Notes under the pieces: model-generated | What the model saw: the letters and a program-made list of their open reading frames with translations, nothing else | Databases searched by the model: none | What the model was told of the DNA's origin: nothing | DNA from: Pseudomonas crudilactis | GTDB taxonomy: Bacteria; Pseudomonadota; Gammaproteobacteria; Pseudomonadales; Pseudomonadaceae | Direction of reading: 5' to 3' | NCBI RefSeq assembly: GCF_013433315.1 | Contig: NZ_WXVV01000017.1 | Location: 62,001 to 126,000, forward strand | DNA: 64,000 nucleotides | Shown here: in pieces, positions 1-7,509 of the stretch | Numbering within the stretch: position 1 is the first letter of the stretch | How the letters are laid out: each line of letters opens with the position of its first letter | Position numbers and translations under genes: made by a program

Positions 1-166
1 TCAGCATTTCGTCGCGACCGAGCAGACGCACAAAGGTGTCCTGGCTCAGGTCTTCGGCGCGCTGCGGGCACGCCACATTGCGCCGCAGCCATGCCAGCAG
101 CCAACCGCGATGGTCGCGATACATCGCACCGACGAGCTCACTGTTAGGGCTTGGGACTGACGACAC
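1..166 (-). CDS. ECF sigma factor, FecI-like (C-terminus beyond window edge)
   Basis: Only the N-terminal ~55 residues are present. The reading frame gives a start of the form (M)SSVPSPNSELVGAMYRDHRG, followed by WLLAWLRR and then AEDLSQDTFVRLL. That last stretch is the region 2 signature of FecI/PvdS-type extracytoplasmic sigma factors, which usually serve iron-siderophore uptake. An in-frame stop lies just upstream (173-175). The first usable start is GTG at 166; ATG at 124 is an alternative. The partner FecR-like anti-sigma gene and TonB receptor would lie to the left, outside the window, so the regulated uptake system cannot be named. Confidence 0.8.
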   Translation of the reverse strand, partial: MSSVPSPNSELVGAMYRDHRGWLLAWLRRNVACPQRAEDLSQDTFVRLLGRDEML

Positions 167-197
167 CGGACATCACCGATTGGGAAATGTTAACTAA

Positions 198-212
198 CGC
201 GAATTGTTCGCG
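198..212. promoter_or_regulatory. Palindrome upstream of the sigma factor gene
   Basis: CGCGAA-TTG-TTCGCG is a perfect 6+6 palindrome about 35 bases upstream of the sigma factor start. Its position suits an operator. It does not resemble the usual Fur 19-mer well enough to call it a Fur box, and the binding protein is unknown. Confidence 0.3.
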
Positions 213-275
213 ATTGTGGCAGAGGTGGGAATGGTTAGCAATTGGCCACTGGTCAGGTGGGCGTTTAAAGGCTGG

Positions 276-451
276 CCCTCACCCTAGCCCTCTCCCAGAA
301 GGAGAGGGGACTGATCGGGGGATATTCTGGAGGTACACCGAGCTGAACGATTTTCAGCGAATCCATAATCCACTCGGTCTTTCAGGTCGATGTGAGGCTT
401 CCGACACCACGGTCGGCCCCCTCTCCCTCCGGGAGAGGGCTGGGGTGAGGG
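276..451. repeat. MITE-like element with CCCTCACCC inverted ends, copy 1
   Basis: The left end (276-296, CCCTCACCCTAGCCCTCTCC...) and right end (431-451) are inverted repeats matching at 20 of 21 positions. Each arm can also form its own CCCTCTCCC/GGAGAGGG hairpin. The interior includes GGTACACCGAGCTGAA (332-347). A second copy with the same ends and a similar interior is at 3805-4030. No transposase is encoded, so this is a non-autonomous palindromic repeat of the kind dispersed in Pseudomonas and Xanthomonas genomes. It sits between two gene 3' or 5' ends and disrupts nothing visible. Confidence 0.75.
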
Positions 452-456
452 TGCTT

Positions 457-1164
457 CTAAAAAGAAGGCACCTGCTGCCGCCGCTTCCACTGACTCAACC
501 GCTGCTGCAAGTTCAACGGACTATGAATCTGCTGCCCCCGCGCCCGGCTGAACAGAATCAACGCCAACTCCGCCGTAGCCAGCGCATCGGCACTCGCGTT
601 ATGCCGCTCGAACACCTCAAGCTTGAACCACTCAATCCACTCATCCAGCCCTGCCTCACGGATCTGCGCCTGCGGGCAAACCAGCGGGGCGATGTCGGCG
701 ACATCGAGAAACACCTGCTGCAACTTGTGCCCCAAATGCTCCTTCAACGCGCGCCCAAGCATGTGCTGATCAAACGGTGCATGAAACGCCAATACCGGGC
801 TGTCGCCAATAAACTCCAGCAACTCCAGCAACGCCTCGGCCGGTTCACTGCCCGCCGCAATCGCATTCGGCCCCAAGCCGTGAATCAACACGCTGGGGCT
901 GAGCTTCAATTCGCGACACTGCAGCGTGCGCTCGAACTGCTGACTGAAATCGATCGCGCCATCCGCGATCACCACCGCACCAATCGACAGCACGCGATCC
1001 TTGTTCAGGTTGAGTCCGGTGGTTTCCAGGTCCAGCACCACCCAGCGCTGTTCGCGCAGCGTGCATTCGCTCAGCTCGGTGATCGCCGGCAACTTGGCCA
1101 GACGCTGCTGCAAATCCGCTGACAGCACCGGACTGGCCGGGCGCAGCCACGAGAACAGGCTCAT
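457..1164 (-). CDS. DEDDh 3'-5' exonuclease (DNA polymerase III epsilon-like)
   Basis: A 235-residue protein of the DnaQ-like exonuclease superfamily. ExoI motif VLDLETTG gives metal ligands D45 and E47. ExoII is in HAPFDQHML, and ExoIII has the DEDDh histidine in HNASADALATAEL. It lacks the C-terminal polymerase-binding part of true DnaQ and is best seen as a stand-alone proofreading or RNase T-like nuclease with unknown substrate. Its ATG overlaps the stop of the upstream DUF294 protein by four bases (ATGA), so the two are translationally coupled and probably work together. In other pseudomonads this pair lies near acetate permease genes (recalled); that gene is absent here. Confidence 0.85.
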   Translation of the reverse strand: MSLFSWLRPASPVLSADLQQRLAKLPAITELSECTLREQRWVVLDLETTGLNLNKDRVLSIGAVVIADGAIDFSQQFERTLQCRELKLSPSVLIHGLGPNAIAAGSEPAEALLELLEFIGDSPVLAFHAPFDQHMLGRALKEHLGHKLQQVFLDVADIAPLVCPQAQIREAGLDEWIEWFKLEVFERHNASADALATAELALILFSRARGQQIHSPLNLQQRLSQWKRRQQVPSF

Positions 1165-3101
1165 AGCTGATACCGCAAGGTCAGGCTGCTTTGCAGGCGC
1201 TGAGCCTGGCGCAACGATTCACGCAGGATGCGCCGGTCGAGATGATTGAGGCTGTCCGGGTCGACGCGGTTGGAATAGGGCAGGTTCTCCCGCGTCTGCA
1301 GTTGATGCTGTTGCATGCGCGTCTGCTGAATGAAGTGATAGGCCTCTTCATACGCCGCACCATCCAGACGCTCGATGACTTCTTTTTCGACCAACTGACG
1401 GAAGCGCTCAAGGGTGTTGTTGGCGTCGATACCGTTGGCCAACGCCAGCAAGCGTGCGCCGTCCACAAACGGCGTCAGGCCTTGAACCTTGAGATCCAGC
1501 GTGGCTTTCTCGCCGTTCTTGCGCGCCAGGACAAACTCGCGGAAACGCCCCACCGGTGGACGGTTGCGCAGAGCGTTCTCGGCCATCATGCGCTGGAACA
1601 AGCGGTTGTCGCCGACCTGATCAAGAATGCCCCGGCGCAGTTGTTCACAACCTTGTTCATCACCCCAGACCACGCGCAGGTCGAAATAAATACTCGACCC
1701 GAGCAGATTCTCCGGCGTCGCTTCTCGAATAAAAGCTGCAAAACGCCGTGCCCATTCCGCTCGCGACAAACACAGCTCGGGATTGCCGGCCATGATGTTG
1801 CCTTTACACAGGGTGAAGCCGCACAGCGCCAGACTCTGGTTGATCTGCTGGGCAATCGGCAGCAGCTTGCCGCGAATCTCCGCGGCATGCGCCGCGTCTC
1901 GCGCGTCGAACAGAATGCCGTTGTCCTGATCGGTGTGCAGTGTCTGCTCGCGGCGACCTTCGCTGCCGAAACACAGCCAGCTGAATGGCACACCGGGGTC
2001 GCCTTTTTCCGCGAGGGTCAGTTCGATCACCCGGCACACGGTGTGATCGTTGAGCAGGGTAATGATGTGGGTGATCTGCGTCGAAGAGGCCCCGTGAGCG
2101 AGCATGCGTTCAACCAGTTGGCCGATCTCGCCGCGCAGACTCACCAGTTGTTCGACACGCTGGGCGCTGCGGATCGTCCGGGCCAGATGCACCAGGTCGA
2201 CCCGTTGCAGCGAGAACAGATCGCGCTCGGAAACCACGCCACACAGGCGCTGATCCTTGACCAGACAGACGTGCGCAATGTGCCGTTCGGTCATGGCAAT
2301 CGCCGCATCGAACGCGCTGTGATCCGGCGACAGATAGAAGGGCGCGGGCGTCATGTGTTGCTCGATGGCTTCACTGAAATTGCCGACGCCTTCAGCCACG
2401 ACATGGCGCAGATCGCGCAGGGTAAAAATGCCCAGCGGTGCCCTGTGTTCATCCACCGCAACGATGCTGCCGACCTGCTGCTCGTGCATCAACTTTACCG
2501 CCTCACGCAACGGCGTGTCGGGGCTGCAGGTCACCGGGTGACGCATCGCCAATTCGCCCAGGCGGGTGTTCAGCGAGTACTGCGTGCCGAGGGTTTCCAC
2601 GGCTTTCTGCTGCACTTGCTGATTGACCTGATCAAGCAGGCTGCTGACCCCGCGCAAGGCGAAATCGCGAAAGGCGTTGGAGAGGGCGAACAGCTTGATG
2701 AACGCCAGTTTGTTCAGTTGCAGGCAGAAGGTGTCTTCGCCCGCCAGATGTTCGGTACGGGTCGCGCGTTCACCGAGCAGTGCCGCCAGCGGAAAGCATT
2801 CGCCGGTGGTGATTTCAAACGTGGTTTCGGTGCCGGGTTTGGTGATGTGCTGGCGTTCGCCAACCACCCGACCTTGTTTGACGATATAGAAATGTTCGAC
2901 CGGGCCGTCGGCGGGTTTGATGATGCTCTCGCCCTGGCCGTAGAAACGCAGCTGACATTGCTCCACCAGATAAGCCAGGTGGGCGTGTTCCATCTGATTG
3001 AAGGGCGGGAAGCGCTGGAGGAATTGCAGGGTGCCCTGAATGTTCTGCAATACCGCGGTTTTCCCTGCCTGGGTGAAGGCGTCCGCTTTACTCATAACCA
3101 T
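1161..3101 (-). CDS. cNMP-binding / CBS pair / DUF294 nucleotidyltransferase-like protein
   Basis: A 646-residue cytoplasmic signalling protein. Residues ~25-150 look like a cyclic-nucleotide-binding fold. Two CBS motifs follow at about 180-300 (MRHPVTCSPDTPL and MTPAPFYLSPDHS). Then comes a DUF294 nucleotidyltransferase-like domain with GSEGRREQTLHTDQDNG, the GS-x-GR...DQDN metal/nucleotide motif shared with GlnD/GlnE-type enzymes, and an all-helical C-terminal domain to the end. Family knowledge suggests nucleotide- or energy-state sensing; the substrate is unknown. It starts ATG-GTT-ATG, so translation may begin at 3101 or 3095. It is coupled to the downstream exonuclease. Confidence 0.85.
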   Translation of the reverse strand: MVMSKADAFTQAGKTAVLQNIQGTLQFLQRFPPFNQMEHAHLAYLVEQCQLRFYGQGESIIKPADGPVEHFYIVKQGRVVGERQHITKPGTETTFEITTGECFPLAALLGERATRTEHLAGEDTFCLQLNKLAFIKLFALSNAFRDFALRGVSSLLDQVNQQVQQKAVETLGTQYSLNTRLGELAMRHPVTCSPDTPLREAVKLMHEQQVGSIVAVDEHRAPLGIFTLRDLRHVVAEGVGNFSEAIEQHMTPAPFYLSPDHSAFDAAIAMTERHIAHVCLVKDQRLCGVVSERDLFSLQRVDLVHLARTIRSAQRVEQLVSLRGEIGQLVERMLAHGASSTQITHIITLLNDHTVCRVIELTLAEKGDPGVPFSWLCFGSEGRREQTLHTDQDNGILFDARDAAHAAEIRGKLLPIAQQINQSLALCGFTLCKGNIMAGNPELCLSRAEWARRFAAFIREATPENLLGSSIYFDLRVVWGDEQGCEQLRRGILDQVGDNRLFQRMMAENALRNRPPVGRFREFVLARKNGEKATLDLKVQGLTPFVDGARLLALANGIDANNTLERFRQLVEKEVIERLDGAAYEEAYHFIQQTRMQQHQLQTRENLPYSNRVDPDSLNHLDRRILRESLRQAQRLQSSLTLRYQL

Positions 3102-3353
3102 TACCGCAGTCTTTTACGAATTGTTGTTGTCGGATCGTTGCAGCCATGGTCGACCCCTGCGGGCAGGGTGCCCATTGGACGTAAGTCTAGGTTTTGCCAC
3201 CATTGGTGCAGTTTCGGAGATGCCCTACGCAAACAGTCGGAAATTCCCTGGTCTACCCCCTTGGAAAAAAATCCGACGAAGTGCACATTGAAGCTCTGCC
3301 CAGCGATGTCTGACCACTTGCCAAGGGATTGTTTTGAACATTTAGAGAACGCC

Positions 3354-3800
3354 ATGTCCGACCACGATATTTTGAGCGATGCCGAGCGGGAAGCGCTCAG
3401 TGCAGTCATGCTCGAACCTGATCTGCCGCCGCAGCGTGTATTGATCGTTGACGACGACAAGGATGCTCGTGAGCTGTTGTCGGAGATTCTTGCGTTGGAT
3501 GGCATTCGTTGCATGACTGCAGCCAGTGGTGAGACAGCGTTGAAGATGCTTGAAGAAAAGCCTTCGATCGGGCTGGTCATCACCGATTTGCGCATGGGCC
3601 ACGTCGGTGGGCTTGAACTGATACGGCAAGTACGCGAATCGGTACGGGCGGCGATGCCGATCATCATTGTTTCCGGTGATGCCGATGTGAAGGATGCGAT
3701 TGCGGCGATGCATTTGAGCGTGGTGGATTTTCTGCTCAAGCCGATTGATACGGGCAAGTTGCTCGGTCTGGTCAAACACGAGTTGGGTATCGATCCTTAA
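3354..3800 (+). CDS. Orphan single-domain response regulator
   Basis: A 148-residue protein with an N-terminal extension of ~27 residues followed by one complete receiver domain. The acidic pocket is D33-D35 (VDDD), the phosphoacceptor is D78 (TDLRM), and the switch residues are S107 and K129 (LLKP). There is no output domain and no histidine kinase gene nearby, so it resembles CheY/SpoIIR-like stand-alone receivers acting by protein-protein contact. It is divergent from the cNMP/CBS/DUF294 gene, with 252 bases between them. The start ATG at 3354 gives the MSDHDIL N-terminus; longer in-frame readings run through the neighbour and are not credible. The partner kinase is unknown. Confidence 0.85.
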   Translation: MSDHDILSDAEREALSAVMLEPDLPPQRVLIVDDDKDARELLSEILALDGIRCMTAASGETALKMLEEKPSIGLVITDLRMGHVGGLELIRQVRESVRAAMPIIIVSGDADVKDAIAAMHLSVVDFLLKPIDTGKLLGLVKHELGIDP

Positions 3801-3804
3801 AAGC

Positions 3805-4030
3805 CCCTCACCCTAGCCCTCTCCCAGAGGGAGAGGGGACTGACCGAGGTGGATGGTCGAGGTACACCGACTTGAAACTCCTCAGTCGAACTCAGGTTTT
3901 GAAAAGCACCAATATCTGCTCCCTTGCCCCTCAACCCTTGGCAATTCCTGAGCCGAGCTCAGATTTTGAAAAGCATGCAGATCTGCTCCCTTTCCCCTCT
4001 ACCCCATGGGGGAGAGGGCTGGGGTGAGGG
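3805..4030. repeat. MITE-like element with CCCTCACCC inverted ends, copy 2
   Basis: The arms at 3805-3825 and 4010-4030 are inverted repeats (20 of 21), and the left arm is identical to that at 276-296. The interior GAGGTACACCGACTTGAA (3860-3877) resembles the interior of copy 1. A tandem-like repetition of CTCAGTCGAACTCAG / TGAGCCGAGCTCAG is also present inside (3882-3896 and 3949-3962). The element fills the gap between the convergent receiver gene and glcB; no gene is present between 3801 and 4131. Confidence 0.75.
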
Positions 4031-4081
4031 GGATGGATCTCAAGTCGACTACAAAACCCAATCCCAGCGCACAAACAAAAA

Positions 4082-4110
4082 AGCCCTGATCTTTCGATCA
4101 GGGCTTTTTC
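4082..4110. terminator. Bidirectional intrinsic terminator (glcB / receiver)
   Basis: Stem AGCCCTGATC / GATCAGGGCT (4082-4091 and 4096-4105) with a TTTC loop. It is flanked by A-rich sequence on the left and TTTTT on the right. It lies between convergent genes, so it can end both transcripts. Confidence 0.9.
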
Positions 4111-4131
4111 ACATCCACCATCTACGCAAAT

Positions 4132-6309
4132 TTACAGGCCATTGGCAGCCTTGAACTCGCGACGACGACGGTGCAGCACCGGCTCGGTGTAACCGTTCGG
4201 CTGCTTGGTGCCTTCGATCACCAGTTCGACCGCCGCCTGGAAGGCGATGTTGCTGTCGAAGTTCGGTGCCAGCGGACGGTACAGCGGGTCGTTGGCGTTC
4301 TGACGATCAACCACCGGCGCCATGCGCTTGAGGCTTTCCATCACTTGCGCTTCGGTGACCACGCCGTGGCGCAGCCAGTTGGCGATGTGCTGGCTGGAGA
4401 TACGCAGCGTGGCACGGTCTTCCATCAGGCCGACGTCATTGATGTCCGGCACTTTCGAGCAACCGACACCCTGGTCGATCCAGCGTACCACGTAACCAAG
4501 AATGCCCTGAGCGTTGTTGTCCAGTTCGTTCTTGATCTGCTCTGGCGTCCAGTTCGGGTTAACCGCCAGTGGGATGGTCAGGATGTCGTCGACGGAAGCG
4601 CGAGCACGTTTGGCCAGTTCGGCCTGGCGGGCGAACACGTCGACCTTGTGGTAGTGCAGCGCGTGCAGCGCAGCAGCAGTCGGCGATGGTACCCAAGCGG
4701 TATTGGCGCCGGCCAGCGGGTGGGCGATTTTCTGCTCCAGCATCGCTGCCATCAGGTCGGGCATTGCCCACATGCCTTTACCGATTTGCGCGCGACCTTG
4801 CAGGCCGGTGCTCAGACCGATATCGACGTTCCAGTTTTCGTACGCGCCGATCCACTTCTCAGCCTTCATGTCAGCCTTGCGCACAACCGGGCCGGCTTCC
4901 ATGGAGGTGTGGATTTCGTCGCCGGTGCGATCGAGGAAACCGGTGTTGATGAACACCACGCGCTCGCTGGCAGCCTGGATGCAGGCCTTGAGGTTGACCG
5001 TGGTACGGCGTTCCTCGTCCATGATCCCGACTTTCAGCGTATTGCGCGTAAGGCCCAACACGTCTTCGATGCGACCGAACAGCTCGTTGGTGAACGCCGC
5101 TTCTTCCGGGCCGTGCATCTTCGGTTTAACGATGTAGACCGAGCCGGTACGGGTGTTGCGACGCGAGGTATTGCCGTTGAGGTTGTGCATCGCCGCCAGG
5201 CAAGTGACCAGACCGTCGAGAATGCCCTCCGGCACTTCGTTACCGTTTTTGTCGAGGATCGCGTCGATGGTCATCAGGTGACCAACGTTACGCACGAACA
5301 GCAGCGAACGACCGTGCAACGTCACTTCACCGCCATTCGGCGCGGCGTAGGTGCGATCCGGGTTCATGGTGCGGGTGAACGTCTGGCCGCCCTTGGACAC
5401 GGATTCTGACAAATCACCCTTCATCAGGCCGAGCCAGTTGCGGTAGATCACCACTTTGTCGTCAGCATCGACGGCGGCCACGGAGTCTTCGCAGTCCATG
5501 ATGGTGGTCAGCGCGGCTTCCATCAGGATGTCTTTGACGCCGGCGGCGTCGGTCTGGCCGACCGGGGTGGTGGCGTCGACCTGGATTTCGAAGTGCAGAC
5601 CGTTGTGTTTCAGCAGAATGGCGATTGGCGCGTTGGCGTCGCCCTGGAAACCGATCAGTTGTGCGTCATCGCGCAAGCCAGTGTTACTGCCGCCCTTAAG
5701 GGTGACCAGCAGTTTGCCGTCAGCGATTTTGTAGGCGGTCGAATCGACATGGGAGCCAGCAGCCAATGGCGCAGCTTCGTCGAGGAAGGCACGGGCAAAG
5801 GCGATGACTTTGTCGCCCCGCACCTTGTTGTAGCCTTTGCCTTTTTCCGCGCCACCGTCTTCGCTGATCGCGTCGGTGCCGTAGAGGGCGTCGTACAGCG
5901 AACCCCAGCGGGCGTTCGAAGCATTGAGAGCGAAGCGGGCGTTCATCACCGGTACAACGAGTTGCGGACCGGCGGTACGGGCGATTTCATCATCGACGTT
6001 TTGTGTCGTTGCCTGGAAATCAGCCGCTTCTGGCAGCAGATAACCGATTTCTTGCAGGAAGGCTTTATAGGCCACGGCGTCGTGCGCCTGACCGTTGCGT
6101 TCCTGGTGCCAGGCATCGATACGAGCCTGGAAGTCATCGCGTTTGGCGAGTAGGGCTTTGTTCTTCGGCGCCAGGTCATGAATGACCTTGTCGGCACCTT
6201 CCCAGAATTTTTCGGCGGTGAGGCCGGTACCGGGAATGGCTTCGTTGTTCACGAAGTCGAACAGGACTTTGGCGACCTGCAGGCCACCGACTTGAACGTG
6301 TTCAGTCAT
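4132..6309 (-). CDS. glcB: Malate synthase G
   Basis: 725 residues from the ATG at 6309 (MTEHVQVGGLQVAKVLFDFVN), the usual length of the G isoform. It condenses glyoxylate and acetyl-CoA to malate in the cytosol, completing the glyoxylate shunt and glycolate/glyoxylate use. Family signatures include the NARWGSLYDALYGTDAI region, DCEDSVAAVDADDK, and FINTGFLDRTGDEIHTSMEAGP near residue 460. Four codons upstream there is a second in-frame ATG (6321), but GAGG at suitable spacing favours 6309. It is transcribed alone, away from the gcvR-like gene, with its own terminator. Confidence 0.97.
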   Translation of the reverse strand: MTEHVQVGGLQVAKVLFDFVNNEAIPGTGLTAEKFWEGADKVIHDLAPKNKALLAKRDDFQARIDAWHQERNGQAHDAVAYKAFLQEIGYLLPEAADFQATTQNVDDEIARTAGPQLVVPVMNARFALNASNARWGSLYDALYGTDAISEDGGAEKGKGYNKVRGDKVIAFARAFLDEAAPLAAGSHVDSTAYKIADGKLLVTLKGGSNTGLRDDAQLIGFQGDANAPIAILLKHNGLHFEIQVDATTPVGQTDAAGVKDILMEAALTTIMDCEDSVAAVDADDKVVIYRNWLGLMKGDLSESVSKGGQTFTRTMNPDRTYAAPNGGEVTLHGRSLLFVRNVGHLMTIDAILDKNGNEVPEGILDGLVTCLAAMHNLNGNTSRRNTRTGSVYIVKPKMHGPEEAAFTNELFGRIEDVLGLTRNTLKVGIMDEERRTTVNLKACIQAASERVVFINTGFLDRTGDEIHTSMEAGPVVRKADMKAEKWIGAYENWNVDIGLSTGLQGRAQIGKGMWAMPDLMAAMLEQKIAHPLAGANTAWVPSPTAAALHALHYHKVDVFARQAELAKRARASVDDILTIPLAVNPNWTPEQIKNELDNNAQGILGYVVRWIDQGVGCSKVPDINDVGLMEDRATLRISSQHIANWLRHGVVTEAQVMESLKRMAPVVDRQNANDPLYRPLAPNFDSNIAFQAAVELVIEGTKQPNGYTEPVLHRRRREFKAANGL

Positions 6310-6763
6310 TGCTTGCCTCACTCTGCTCAGCTATTTCGCTTTTCAGCTCTTCAATTTGACAATGAAGCCTCTGGCCATTTAAACCACAAACCTGCCGACC
6401 AGTACATGCCATTGCTGGCGGCTGGGCTGGGACCAATCAACGGCTTGGGGGCCTTGCTGACGGGGCTTTCAGGGTTGCGAACAGGCCTTGGGCAGACATC
6501 GATCCAGCGTTATGTAGTGCGCGCTGCGGCATACTACATGATGAGTTGCGCTTGTGAAAATCAGACTAATTACGTCGTTCTGCGACCTCATGTCGCATTG
6601 CGGTCACATCGCGGAACGGGATGTTCTCAAAAAACAGATGGATTGTTCCAGCTAAATATAAAAAGTTGTACACGATTTGTCTTTTCGGGCGTCTGAGGCG
6701 CCTGACCATCCCTTGCCTATACTTCCCCTTCTATAACAAAAGTCATGACAAGAGGGCGACGCC
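6310..6763. other. 454-base divergent intergenic region, glcB/gcvR
   Basis: No credible gene is present. Two dyad symmetries stand out: ATGTAGT (6512-6518) with ACTACAT (6533-6539), and TGCGAC-CTCAT-GTCGCA (6581-6597). Either could be a regulator site serving glcB on the left or the ACT-domain gene on the right. No match to a named consensus is claimed. The last ~120 bases before 6764 are AT-richer and probably carry the rightward promoter. Confidence 0.45.
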
Positions 6764-7282
6764 ATGGACCATCTCGTACTCACCGTTTTTGCCCCGGACA
6801 AGCCCGGACAGGTCGAGCGCATCGCCCAATGCATTGCCGAGCATGGCGGCAACTGGCTGGAAAGCCGCATGTCACGGATGGCCGGGCAGTTCGCCGGGAT
6901 TCTTCGGGTGGGCGTGCCGGCGGAGGCTTACGATGAATTAGTCGATTCCCTACAAGCATTGTCGACGCATGGCATTCGCGTACTGATTGCCGAGAGTGGC
7001 ATTGAGCAATCCTGTACCTGGAAACCGATCGCCATGGAACTGGTGGGCAATGATCGTCCGGGGATCGTGCGCGATATCACGCGGTTGTTGAGCGAGCAGG
7101 GTGTAAATCTGGAAAGGCTGGTCACGGAAGTGCGTCCGGCGCCGATGAGCAGCGAGCCGTTGTTTCACGCCGAGGCGATTCTCGCGGTGCCGCTGACCTT
7201 GTCGCTCGATGTCTTGCAGTCGCGTCTGGAAACCCTGGCCGATGATCTGATGGTGGAACTGGTGTTACGCACAGACGTTTAA
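6764..7282 (+). CDS. GcvR-like tandem ACT-domain regulator
   Basis: 172 residues with two ACT domains. The first is at about residues 3-75 (LVLTVFAPDKPGQVERIAQCIAEHGGNW) and the second at 83-165 (MELVGNDRPGIVRDITRLLSEQGVN). The DKPG/DRPG turns are the ligand-binding signature of amino-acid-sensing ACT domains. The family prototype GcvR binds glycine and antagonises GcvA in E. coli. No gcv genes are nearby, so the effector and partner here are inferred only. ATG 6764 has GAGGGCGACGCC upstream as a ribosome site. Confidence 0.85.
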   Translation: MDHLVLTVFAPDKPGQVERIAQCIAEHGGNWLESRMSRMAGQFAGILRVGVPAEAYDELVDSLQALSTHGIRVLIAESGIEQSCTWKPIAMELVGNDRPGIVRDITRLLSEQGVNLERLVTEVRPAPMSSEPLFHAEAILAVPLTLSLDVLQSRLETLADDLMVELVLRTDV

Positions 7283-7290
7283 GCGCCGAT

Positions 7291-7509
7291 CAGGTTATCC
7301 AGTTTAAACGTGCACCTGCCTGTGGATAACCTGTAGAGACAGCCCGCCACGCCAGGCCCGCCGTGGCTTTGCGCTACCTGATCAAAAAACCGCCAACATT
7401 CAGTGACTTGCACACAAACGGCGGGGATCACGCTGTGGATAACCTTGGGAAGGAACGATGCAGGCCACGAGAACCGTGGCCTGTGAAGGTTTGTGCGTTT
7501 TTTGATCAG
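7291..7509. other. Highly folded non-coding segment with DnaA boxes
   Basis: Between the gcvR-like stop and the rarD stop lie four nested or adjacent inverted repeats. These are CAGGTTATCCA / TGGATAACCTG (7291-7301, 7323-7333), CTGATCAAAAAAC / GTTTTTTGATCAG (7378-7390, 7497-7509), CCGCC / GGCGG (7390-7394, 7420-7424), and CAGGCCACG / CGTGGCCTG (7461-7469, 7475-7483). Consensus DnaA boxes TGTGGATAA occur at 7321-7329 and 7434-7442, with a partial box TTATCCA at 7295-7301. A 61-codon frame (7363-7548) has no family resemblance and runs into rarD, so I do not call it a gene. Possible roles are a small RNA, a convergent terminator pair or a DnaA-binding locus. Confidence 0.5.

Noticed and set aside
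198..212. Fur box for the edge sigma factor
   Set aside because: The palindrome CGCGAATTGTTCGCG lacks the GATAAT hexamer pattern.
1191..3353. Very long plus-strand open frame opposite the DUF294 gene
   Set aside because: It is the antisense of a clear domain-bearing gene; only its last 149 codons (3354-3800) form a real protein, the receiver.
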